This document shows, in pieces, positions 58,073-64,000 of a stretch of 64,000 nucleotides of DNA; position 1 is the stretch's first letter, and every line of letters begins with the position of its first letter. The stretch is from Brucella pseudogrignonensis. GTDB taxonomy: Bacteria > Pseudomonadota > Alphaproteobacteria > Rhizobiales > Rhizobiaceae. The notes under the pieces were generated by a model, which made no database searches, was not told the origin of the DNA, and saw nothing but the letters and a program-made list of their open reading frames with translations. The translations under genes were made by a program, and so were the position numbers. The stretch is taken from positions 2,240,501 through 2,304,500 of the forward strand of contig NZ_JAVLAT010000001.1 in NCBI RefSeq assembly GCF_032190615.1, read 5' to 3'.

Positions 58073-59317
58073 ATGAATCAAAAGAATCCGCTTATAGCGC
58101 GCTATGACGTCGAGGCGATCCGCAGAGATTTCCCCATCCTGTCGCGGCAGGTTCATGGCAAGCCGCTCGTTTATCTTGATAATGGTGCGTCCGCGCAAAA
58201 GCCGCAAAGCGTCATTGATGCGATCACCAATGCTTATTCAAATGAATATGCGAATGTGCATCGCGGTCTGCATTTTCTCTCCAATGCTGCGACCGACGCT
58301 TACGAAAAATCGCGCGAAACAGTCCGCCGCTTTCTGAATGCTAGTTCGATAGACGAAGTCGTCTTCACCAAAAATGCGACCGAAGCAATCAATACGGTTG
58401 CCTACGGCTATGGCATGCCACAGATTGGCGAGGGTGATGAAATCCTGCTGTCGATTATGGAACATCATTCCAATATCGTGCCATGGCATTTTATTCGAGA
58501 ACGTCAGGGCGCAAAGCTCGTCTTCACACCCGTTGATGACGAAGGCGTGTTCCATATCGAGGAATTTGAAAAGCGCCTGACCGAGCGTACTAAGCTTGTC
58601 GCCATTACTCATATGTCCAATGCGCTTGGCACAGTAACACCGATCAAAAAGATCGTCGAACTCGCCCATGCGCGTGGTATTCCGGTGCTGGTTGATGGCA
58701 GTCAGGGTGCGGTGCATATGCCTGTCGATGTGCAAGATCTTGGTTGTGACTGGTATGTCTTTACCGGACACAAGGTCTATGGTCCGTCCGGCATTGGTGT
58801 TCTTTATGGTCGCGCAGAAATGCTCGAAAAGATGCGCCCGTTTCAGGGCGGTGGCGAAATGATTGAGGAAGTGACGGAAGAAAACGTCACTTACAATCAC
58901 CCGCCGCATCGTTTTGAGGCAGGCACGCCGCCAATTGTTCAGGCAATTGGCCTTTGTGCAGCGCTTGAATATATGGAAAAAGTCGGCCGTCACGCGATTG
59001 CAGCGCATGAAGAAGACTTGCGCGACTATGCGAATGAGCAGTTGGGTAAGATCAATAGCTTACGCATTTATGGCAATGCGCCGGACAAGGGCGCTATTAT
59101 TTCGTTTGCGCTGGAAGGTATTCACGCGCATGACGTTTCGATGGTGATTGACCGGGCAGGGGTTGCGGTGCGTGCAGGCACACATTGCGCACAGCCGCTC
59201 TTGAAACGTTTTGGCGTCACCTCTACATGCCGTGCTTCATTCGCACTATATAATACACGCGCTGAAGTCGATGCATTGGCAGAAGCCTTGGAAAAGGCAA
59301 GGAAGTTTTTCGGATGA
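58073..59317 (+). CDS. sufS: Cysteine desulfurase SufS
   Basis: Group II cysteine desulfurase of the SUF system. 414 residues; PLP Lys234 in FTGHKVYGPSGIGVLYG, catalytic Cys372 in RAGTHCAQPLLKRFG. The frame is open back to 58007, but ATG 58073 has GAAGGAACG upstream and lies after the terminator hairpin. It overlaps the next gene by 4 bases (ATGA). The second desulfurase of the locus, besides sufS2. No sufE is seen here. Confidence 0.96.
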   Translation: MNQKNPLIARYDVEAIRRDFPILSRQVHGKPLVYLDNGASAQKPQSVIDAITNAYSNEYANVHRGLHFLSNAATDAYEKSRETVRRFLNASSIDEVVFTKNATEAINTVAYGYGMPQIGEGDEILLSIMEHHSNIVPWHFIRERQGAKLVFTPVDDEGVFHIEEFEKRLTERTKLVAITHMSNALGTVTPIKKIVELAHARGIPVLVDGSQGAVHMPVDVQDLGCDWYVFTGHKVYGPSGIGVLYGRAEMLEKMRPFQGGGEMIEEVTEENVTYNHPPHRFEAGTPPIVQAIGLCAALEYMEKVGRHAIAAHEEDLRDYANEQLGKINSLRIYGNAPDKGAIISFALEGIHAHDVSMVIDRAGVAVRAGTHCAQPLLKRFGVTSTCRASFALYNTRAEVDALAEALEKARKFFG

Positions 59318-59733
59318 CCGAGATTGAACAAAAAGTTCATGAGCAGACTGAAACCGCGATGGACGATGCAGGTGCATCGGCAGGGGATAAGTATGTTTTC
59401 TCCGCCTCTGCTATTCCACAGGAAGAATTGCTTCGCCTGACTGATGACATCATCAGCGCACTGAAGACAGTTTATGATCCTGAAATTCCAGCGGATATTT
59501 ACGAGCTTGGTCTGATCTATAAGATCGACATTGAAGATGACCGCACTGTCAAAATCGAAATGACACTGACCGCACCGGGTTGTCCGGTTGCTGGCGAAAT
59601 GCCGGGCTGGGTTGAGAATGCTGTCGGTGCAGTTGAAGGCGTTTCGATGGTCGAAGTGACGATGACTTTTGATCCGCCATGGTCAGCTGATCGTATGTCG
59701 GAAGAGGCACAGGTTGCCGTCGGCTGGTATTAA
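59314..59733 (+). CDS. sufT: SUF system protein SufT (DUF59/MIP18 family)
   Basis: 139 residues with a DUF59 domain: DDIISALKTVYDPEIPADIYELGLIYKI, then LTAPGCPVAGEMPGWVENAV with the conserved Cys, and VTMTFDPPWSADRMSEEA. Acts in Fe-S maturation or delivery. Coupled to sufS. In related genomes a sufA-type carrier often follows; here a terminator follows directly and no sufA is in the window. Confidence 0.9.
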   Translation: MTEIEQKVHEQTETAMDDAGASAGDKYVFSASAIPQEELLRLTDDIISALKTVYDPEIPADIYELGLIYKIDIEDDRTVKIEMTLTAPGCPVAGEMPGWVENAVGAVEGVSMVEVTMTFDPPWSADRMSEEAQVAVGWY

Positions 59734-59765
59734 AATAAAAGCCCCGCATTGCGGGGCTTTTATTT
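59733..59765. terminator. Bidirectional terminator ending the suf operon
   Basis: 15-bp stem AAATAAAAGCCCCGC/GCGGGGCTTTTATTT (59733-59747 with 59751-59765), loop ATT. Shared with the convergent glycosyltransferase gene. Confidence 0.93.
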
Positions 59766-60735
59766 AATGGCCGGTGGTATTGGCATAATGCATGGAATTT
59801 TTGCCAAAGCACCCTTGTAAAAGACCAACCAAACCGCCGAGTGCTGTTGCGGAGGAAACAAGACCCTGACCGCCACGGAATGGAATGGAAAGACTTGCAC
59901 CGATAAATTTAACCGCACGTCCTGCAATCTTTACAGGCAGCTTTTTCAGTGTTTTGTTCGGGTTCTCCCGATAACGGGCACCAAATTCCGTGATGTTATG
60001 ATCACGATTGCGGCGATAATGATAACTCAGCGTCAGGCGAGATGATGGCACTGTTTCATAGACGATAGCATCGCACGCCCAGCCTGTTTTGGCATGGAGT
60101 GATTTCGCTTTTGCCCACAGATTCCAGTCTTCGCCGCCTGTTAGTCCAAATTGGGAATCAAAGCGTAAACCAGTGGTTCGGAAGAAATCGAGCTTCCCCA
60201 TCCAGCTACCGGTGGCAACTTTAATAGAGTCGCTACGCCCCGCCTCGCATTTTAATCGACACTTTCGCTCTGACTTATAGCCACTACGCTCAATCCCCGA
60301 CCAAACAAGCTTTTGTAGAAGCGTCAGGTTTTCGTCAAAAGGCTTTGGTCTGACCGGGGAGCCAATAATATCAAGATCAAGACGATCCCGTTCAGCCAAC
60401 AGATTAATCAACCAATCCTGCTCAACGAACTCATCGTCATCGACATAAACCAGAAAATCAAAGCCGTGCTCAATTGAATGGTTCAGCGCTCGATTACGTG
60501 CTGATGATATTCCCAATACCTCTTCGACAACATATTCAATATTATCGTTTGGCATATTTGTACGGAATTGATTGATCGTCGCTTCAAGTGTTGGCGAAGC
60601 GTTATTTTCGACAACTAAAAATGAAATATCAGCATTATTTGGCTTTTTAATCGCCGCAAGCGACGAGAACAACATGCAGAGCATGTTTGGCCTGTTGCGT
60701 GTAGCAACTGAAATGCAGATTCGCCGTTGTGACAT
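59764..60735 (-). CDS. Family 2 glycosyltransferase
   Basis: 323 residues, GT-A fold. N-terminus ICISVATRNRPNMLCMLFSSL; the segment GISSARNRALNHSIEHG; metal/nucleotide motif VYVDDDEF (Asp99-101); acceptor/catalytic region GLTGGEDWNLWAKAK. C-terminal Gly-rich end. Probably adds sugars to a surface glycan; donor and acceptor unknown. Stand-alone, no neighbouring polysaccharide genes. The gene and especially its upstream 60736-60910 are more A/T-rich than the core around them, which hints at acquisition. No ORF is seen in that upstream stretch. Confidence 0.85.
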   Translation of the reverse strand: MSQRRICISVATRNRPNMLCMLFSSLAAIKKPNNADISFLVVENNASPTLEATINQFRTNMPNDNIEYVVEEVLGISSARNRALNHSIEHGFDFLVYVDDDEFVEQDWLINLLAERDRLDLDIIGSPVRPKPFDENLTLLQKLVWSGIERSGYKSERKCRLKCEAGRSDSIKVATGSWMGKLDFFRTTGLRFDSQFGLTGGEDWNLWAKAKSLHAKTGWACDAIVYETVPSSRLTLSYHYRRNRDHNITEFGARYRENPNKTLKKLPVKIAGRAVKFIGASLSIPFRGGQGLVSSATALGGLVGLLQGCFGKNSMHYANTTGH

Positions 60736-60911
60736 GATAGATTTCGCCCCGAAATATATCTGAAATATTATGCAAGCTTATTATTTAATAATTATGAATG
60801 CAATAGTTGAAATATTTCAATGCTAATAAGTTGGTATCATTGTGAATGATAACATCTCATTTAAGTATGTAAAAGTCTGGGGTTTTTGTGCTGCGCACCA
60901 GATACAAATAG

Positions 60912-60963
60912 TGGTGCCCCCAGAGAGACTCGAACTCCCGACCCCCTGATTACAAATCAGGAC
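60912..60963 (-). other. 3' part of tRNA-Thr(UGU): attachment site of the element
   Basis: On the minus strand this reads from the anticodon stem CCTGA, loop TTTGTAA (anticodon TGT), stem TCAGG, through the T-arm GGGAG-TTCGAGT-CTCTC to acceptor TGGGGGC and ACCA. The D-arm and the expected 5' acceptor GCCCCCA are missing: the upstream sequence does not fold as a tRNA. It is therefore a displaced 3' tRNA half, as left by a tyrosine integrase at a tRNA gene. The integrase gene begins 52 bases to the right. Confidence 0.82.
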
Positions 60964-61014
60964 CGAGGCCTTATTTTCTGGGCTTCTTAGCTCCCATGTT
61001 GCATTCTTGTCGCG

Positions 61015-62259
61015 TCAGATACCGCCTGAATAGATTGAGTCCGCTGCCGCAGCAAGCTCTTTTCCGTCATCATCACGCGGGAAAAGATGCCCGTATGTGT
61101 CCATTGTCATCGCAATTGTTGAATGCCCCATACGCTCCTGAACGAGCTTTGGAGGCAATTCCAAACCGCCGTCAGCCTTCCGATTTATGCACCAAGATGC
61201 GTACCAATGTCGCAGGCAGTGCATGCCGGTGTATTTAGCTTCAAAGACTGACTCGCCATTCTCGTCTTTATCGCCACTATCGATGGAGACGCCAGCAGCT
61301 ATCCAAGCTGGATGAAGGCCACGCCGGAGAATGTTCCGAAGTCCTTCAACATTGCCTGCCCCATTCGGAAACACCAATTCAAGAACCGTTACGGGATTTC
61401 CGTCAGCATCCTTTTTGCCGGTATCGCGGCGAGGGCAGGCGAGCTTCCATTCCTTCAGTGTATTAATGACCAGAGGCGGAACAGGTATAGTCCGCTCACC
61501 TGAAATTGATTTAGGCTTGCCAATGTCATCGTAGCGATCCGCACGTTGATGAACGCGCAAAGTCTTTTTCTCAAAGTCTACATCTTCCCAGCGCAAACCA
61601 CGAAGCTCGGAGGCGCGAAGCCCGGTAAAGATTGCCGTCATGATCAATGGTCGCCAGCGTCCCGAAATCGAACCAAGAAGCGCGGTTATCTCTTCACGTG
61701 CAGGAATATCAATACCGACCTTTAAACGGCCTTTCTGACGCTTCTCTGAGCGGCTTGCGCCTTTGCCTCGTTTGGCCTGCATCTCTCTTGCTGCATTGCG
61801 CACCACAAGACCACGCTCCTGTGCATCTGCCAGCATCGTTCCAAGAGTCGTGAGTGTCCGCTTGATCATAAAAGCCGACCTGTCCGCGTTGCGCAACTCG
61901 TCCTCGTAGGCCCGTAAGCGAACCGTGTTGAGTGCTGTCAGCTTCGCAGAGCCAAGGAAGGGCGCGATGTGCAGGCGCAGTGTCCGCTCGTAATCCTCGA
62001 CCGATGATCGTTCAAGATCAGAGCGTTTCACCGCAGCTATCCAGAGCTTGCCAGCCTCATAGACAGTTACTGTTGCACTGTCAGCGACATGCGTACCTTC
62101 GCGCACTTCGACCTTTGCCGTGGCTTCAAAATCAACGGCCTCTTTTTTGCGGTCAAACGTCTTGAGGCGGCGCTTGCCATGCAGATCGACATAATCAACC
62201 ACCCATGCCGATTTCTGTTCGCCCTTCGGCGTTGTCCATTCTCGTTTGCGTATAGACAT
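61015..62259 (-). CDS. int: Tyrosine-type site-specific integrase
   Basis: 414 residues. N-terminal arm-binding part (to ~70), core-binding SAM-like domain (about 70-160), a basic linker (QAKRGKGASRSEKRQKGR), and catalytic domain with Arg215 (TGLRASELRGLRW), His347 and Arg350 (MHCLRHWYASW), His379 (ERMGHS) and nucleophile Tyr389 (MDTYGHLF). All five catalytic residues are present. Its stop is 52 bases from the tRNA-Thr fragment. Start ATG 62259 overlaps the upstream gene's TGA by one base, so the two are co-transcribed. Confidence 0.95.
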   Translation of the reverse strand: MSIRKREWTTPKGEQKSAWVVDYVDLHGKRRLKTFDRKKEAVDFEATAKVEVREGTHVADSATVTVYEAGKLWIAAVKRSDLERSSVEDYERTLRLHIAPFLGSAKLTALNTVRLRAYEDELRNADRSAFMIKRTLTTLGTMLADAQERGLVVRNAAREMQAKRGKGASRSEKRQKGRLKVGIDIPAREEITALLGSISGRWRPLIMTAIFTGLRASELRGLRWEDVDFEKKTLRVHQRADRYDDIGKPKSISGERTIPVPPLVINTLKEWKLACPRRDTGKKDADGNPVTVLELVFPNGAGNVEGLRNILRRGLHPAWIAAGVSIDSGDKDENGESVFEAKYTGMHCLRHWYASWCINRKADGGLELPPKLVQERMGHSTIAMTMDTYGHLFPRDDDGKELAAAADSIYSGGI

Positions 62260-62960
62260 CAGAATGGGAAGTCCGGGTCAGTATCTTTATTCAAGTTCCT
62301 GCGGTTCTCTTCCATCTGAATTCGATCCCACAGCGACATGTTGGCATACTGAATTTGTTTCTCGAGTTTGTCTTTTGGAATGCTATCCAGAATTGCTTTT
62401 GCGCCTTCTACATCGTTCTCGCTCAACCGTTTTGTGAATTCAGCGAAGTCGTACTTGGGTAAGACCTCGGATAGATAAACGGCATCATGAAGTGGGTTAG
62501 CCTTTTCAGGTGGCGGCACAGCGTATTTTTCTGGACGCCCCACGACTTCCATAGCCCGAAGCTCTTCATCGCTATATTCTGGCTCGTACAAGTCTGCTTC
62601 AATTTCGGCTTGGCGCTCTCGATAATTCGACCACAGTTCGCCAACTGCATCTCTGGTTTCTGGATCAACATCAGTCACACGTCCGGTAATGATGCCGTGA
62701 ACAGTCTCTTCAAAGTCAGTGATAAATTGTTGAACGCGTGGATCCGTTTTCCCGGCAGACAGCAGAGACAGTGCGTCACCAAGCTCTTGCAGGCGTTTTC
62801 CTAAAGGCCACTGTTCAGGCCATTCGCGCTCAAGTACGCGAACGATTTCATAATTCATACTCGTGCCTTCCCGATCAGCATGAGCTTTGATCCGGTCACG
62901 CAGGCCATCTGGTAGCCTAAGCACGTATTTGTCTTGGGGTTGCACAGGTTTTTTTATCAT
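62259..62960 (-). CDS. Arc-type ribbon-helix-helix DNA-binding protein
   Basis: 233 residues. Residues ~9-45 (DKYVLRLPDGLRDRIKAHAD and GTSMNYEIVRVLEREW) match the Arc/MetJ ribbon-helix-helix pattern: a beta strand with alternating residues, then two helices. The remaining ~185 residues are acidic and helical and not recognised; they may mediate oligomerisation. ATG 62960 is chosen over GTG 62993 because operator 1 (62963-62975) lies directly before it. Probable autorepressor of its own gene and int. Transcribed with int, divergent from the excisionase-like gene. Confidence 0.78.
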   Translation of the reverse strand: MIKKPVQPQDKYVLRLPDGLRDRIKAHADREGTSMNYEIVRVLEREWPEQWPLGKRLQELGDALSLLSAGKTDPRVQQFITDFEETVHGIITGRVTDVDPETRDAVGELWSNYRERQAEIEADLYEPEYSDEELRAMEVVGRPEKYAVPPPEKANPLHDAVYLSEVLPKYDFAEFTKRLSENDVEGAKAILDSIPKDKLEKQIQYANMSLWDRIQMEENRRNLNKDTDPDFPF

Positions 62961-62962
62961 GG

Positions 62963-63035
62963 TGGCTACAAGCCATAAAAAACGGGTTGACACAATACTG
63001 GCTATCAGCCATGGTTAACAAATGGCTACCAGCCA
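62963..63035. promoter_or_regulatory. Three TGGCT-N3-AGCCA operators in the divergent control region
   Basis: Three 13-base palindromes: TGGCTACAAGCCA (62963-62975), TGGCTATCAGCCA (62999-63011) and TGGCTACCAGCCA (63023-63035). Arms are identical in all three; centres differ. Starts are 36 and 24 bases apart, roughly whole helical turns. They cover the space between the Arc-type gene and the excisionase-like gene and are the expected targets of the Arc-type protein. Confidence 0.82.
62992..63021 (-). promoter_or_regulatory. Candidate promoter for the Arc-type gene and int
   Basis: On the minus strand TTGTTA (63016-63021) and TATTGT (62992-62997) with an 18-base spacer that contains operator 2, while operator 3 overlaps the upstream side. 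On the plus strand a TTGACA (62987-62992) could be the -35 of the rightward promoter, though no good -10 was found at 16-18 bases. Confidence 0.45.
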
Positions 63036-63069
63036 TTACAATAACTACACCTGATAGGATGGCGCGAAA

Positions 63070-63258
63070 ATGGCAGAGTCAGAAACTAAAATCGATTTGA
63101 TCTGGGGCATTAATGCGATTGCGAAGCTGATCGGACGAACCGACAGGCAGGCTTTCCACATGGCAAGCACAGGACAAATCCCAGCAAAGAAAGTCGGGGG
63201 GCGTTGGTGCGCTGAACGCGGCGAACTGGTGGCTTTCTTCAAAGGGAAAGCCGCATGA
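63070..63258 (+). CDS. Excisionase/AlpA-like small DNA-binding protein
   Basis: 62 residues. IWGINAIAKLIGRTDRQAFH has the helix-turn-helix of the MerR/AlpA/excisionase group, followed by GQIPAKKVGGRWCAERGELVAFF, a wing with the common G-G-R-W pattern. ATG 63070 follows AGGA. As the first rightward gene opposite the regulator and integrase it is a candidate recombination directionality factor or activator. Overlaps the next gene by 4 bases. Confidence 0.75.
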   Translation: MAESETKIDLIWGINAIAKLIGRTDRQAFHMASTGQIPAKKVGGRWCAERGELVAFFKGKAA

Positions 63259-63560
63259 CCCAGAAAGCAAAAAGCCCGGCAGTGCGCCAACACTTGCCGA
63301 GCCGAGTTCAAACCCAGACTAAAGGATTGAAGAACATGGACAGCAATAGCACACAGAACGCCGGGGGCGCAACTGAGTTGCCGGTTGAACGGGTAAACCG
63401 CTTATCGCGGGAATTATCCGAAGCGCTCAACGGATGGATGGACGGCGAATTTATGGCCGTGATCCTGCCATCCACACGCGGCAACGGCTACCCGATTATG
63501 TTCGGGAACATCGACAATCAGAAAGAAGCTCTTGAGGTCATGGCGGGGAGGGCAATTTGA
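63255..63560 (+). CDS. Unknown protein of the integrated element
   Basis: 101 residues from ATG 63255, which overlaps the preceding stop (ATGA). The first 27 residues look unstructured; ATG 63336 (MDSNSTQN) has AAGGA about nine bases upstream and may be the real start, giving 74 residues. The later part has ELPVERVNRLSRELSEALN and FMAVILPSTRGNGYPIMFG. Not recognised. Shares its last base with the next ATG. Confidence 0.6.
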   Translation: MTQKAKSPAVRQHLPSRVQTQTKGLKNMDSNSTQNAGGATELPVERVNRLSRELSEALNGWMDGEFMAVILPSTRGNGYPIMFGNIDNQKEALEVMAGRAI

Positions 63561-63829
63561 TGGCTGGCGCAAGAATTATTCGTACTCAACACGATGAGAT
63601 TGCCGACTTAGAAACTCCGATTTGTGATGCCGAAAATTCAATCTCAATTTTACAGCGCCTGCTCGACATGAATTTCAGCAAGCCTCACACAGAATTAACA
63701 GGAAGCCCCGAACGGTTTCACCTTAGCGAAAGCCAAGTCTCGGACATGCTTTTCGCCGCGAACTTGGTCATGACCTCTGTAGCCCACATAAAAGCGCAGT
63801 GGGACGTAGCTTTGGAGGCAAGACGATGA
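63560..63829 (+). CDS. Small unknown protein of the integrated element
   Basis: 89 residues starting at ATG 63560, one-base overlap with the previous TGA. N-terminal helix HDEIADLETPICDAENSISI looks like a short coiled coil; a second helical part is SESQVSDMLFAANLVMTSVAH. No family recognised. The next gene starts inside its stop (ATGA). Confidence 0.6.
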   Translation: MAGARIIRTQHDEIADLETPICDAENSISILQRLLDMNFSKPHTELTGSPERFHLSESQVSDMLFAANLVMTSVAHIKAQWDVALEARR

Positions 63830-64000
63830 GTGGCCTTCAACACCTTATCACTATGCACAAGGCAACCATGGCCGTTTATAACGGCGTCCCTGACGATGAT
63901 TGGCCAGATATTGCGGATCAAGTCTCAGCGACGATTGAAACCTCACGCGCCGAGATTGTGAAGTATCGGCCTCACTCACTGCATGAAATGCACCGCAAAG
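63826..64000 (+). CDS. Unknown protein of the integrated element, cut by the window end
   Basis: Open frame from ATG 63826, overlapping the previous stop by 4 bases, to the window edge (58 codons seen). Begins MSGLQHLITMHKATMAVYNG and continues with DDDWPDIADQVSATIETSRAEIV. GGAGG lies about 12 bases upstream. Not recognised; its chained overlap with the genes before it supports that it is real. Confidence 0.55.
   Translation, partial: MSGLQHLITMHKATMAVYNGVPDDDWPDIADQVSATIETSRAEIVKYRPHSLHEMHRK

Larger units (their letters stand above)
60912..64000. mobile_element. Left end of an integrated element (prophage or island)
   Basis: Runs from the tRNA-Thr fragment to beyond the right edge: integrase, Arc-type regulator, divergent control region, excisionase-like protein and small overlapping genes of unknown function. 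Because the fragment is the 3' tRNA half joined to chromosome on its left, the intact tRNA-Thr should be at the right end of the element. No capsid or conjugation gene is visible in the 3 kb seen, so prophage and integrative island remain open. Confidence 0.82.

Noticed and set aside
60912-60995. A complete functional tRNA-Thr
   Set aside because: The anticodon and T-arms are good, but no D-arm or matching 5' acceptor strand (GCCCCCA) exists in the adjacent sequence.
1-64000. CRISPR array or insertion sequence
   Set aside because: No regularly spaced direct repeats with unique spacers and no transposase were seen; the only regular repeats are the hairpin loops at 21.4 kb and the three operators at 63.0 kb.

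Overview
The window looks like chromosome of an alphaproteobacterium of the order Hyphomicrobiales (Rhizobiales), most likely Brucellaceae (Brucella/Ochrobactrum group). This rests on gene order (dGTPase-like, argS, SPOR protein, nagZ, scpAB, tatABC, serS, surE, pcm, nlpD-like; yajC-secDF; gatB; accBC-aroQ; rne-amidase-PBP1A-prfB; sufS2BCDS-sufT), on the long S1 insertion of RNase E, and on a dispersed palindromic intergenic repeat. No database search was possible, so the placement is by recognition of protein families.

Positions 1 to about 60,900 are core chromosome. 1-14,600: nucleotide pool (partial dGTPase-like gene), tRNA charging (argS, serS), cell-wall recycling (nagZ), chromosome segregation (scpAB), twin-arginine export (tatABC), and the surE-pcm-nlpD set. 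14,700-19,900: a DUF815 ATPase, then yajC-secDF followed by two homologues of mitochondrial complex I assembly factors (Mth938/NDUFAF3-like and NDUFAF6-like). 19,900-23,700: trmFO, then a DUF1127 small-protein gene followed by four hairpins that each show CCTCCTCCC in the loop (CcsR/cuckoo-type small RNAs), then a DUF2157/GDYXXLXY membrane pair. 23,900-35,900: tRNA-Leu(UAG), tig, gatB, an acetyltransferase, an NDUFA12 homologue, DUF2155, aat, accC, accB, aroQ, a DsbA-like protein, an M48 protease and an aminotransferase. 36,000-44,800: rne with a long leader, an amidase, PBP1A, and prfB with its programmed +1 frameshift. 44,800-52,800: a small membrane protein, bcp, a large AsmA-like protein, tyrS, anmK and a hydrolase. 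52,989-59,733: the SUF iron-sulfur cluster assembly locus, with an Irr-type box upstream of sufB and an intrinsic terminator between sufD and sufS. A GT2 glycosyltransferase on the other strand ends the core part.

At about 60,912 the 3' part of a tRNA-Thr(UGU) marks the edge of an integrated element. It continues to the right end of the window with a tyrosine integrase, an Arc-type ribbon-helix-helix protein, a divergent control region carrying three TGGCT-N3-AGCCA operators, an excisionase/AlpA-like small protein and a tightly overlapping set of small unknown genes. The intact tRNA-Thr and the other end of the element should lie beyond position 64,000.

The most interesting items are the DUF1127/four-hairpin RNA locus, the three-operator switch of the integrated element, the NDUFAF3/NDUFAF6-like pair directly behind secDF (the second with its catalytic aspartates missing), and the regulatory architecture of the suf locus.
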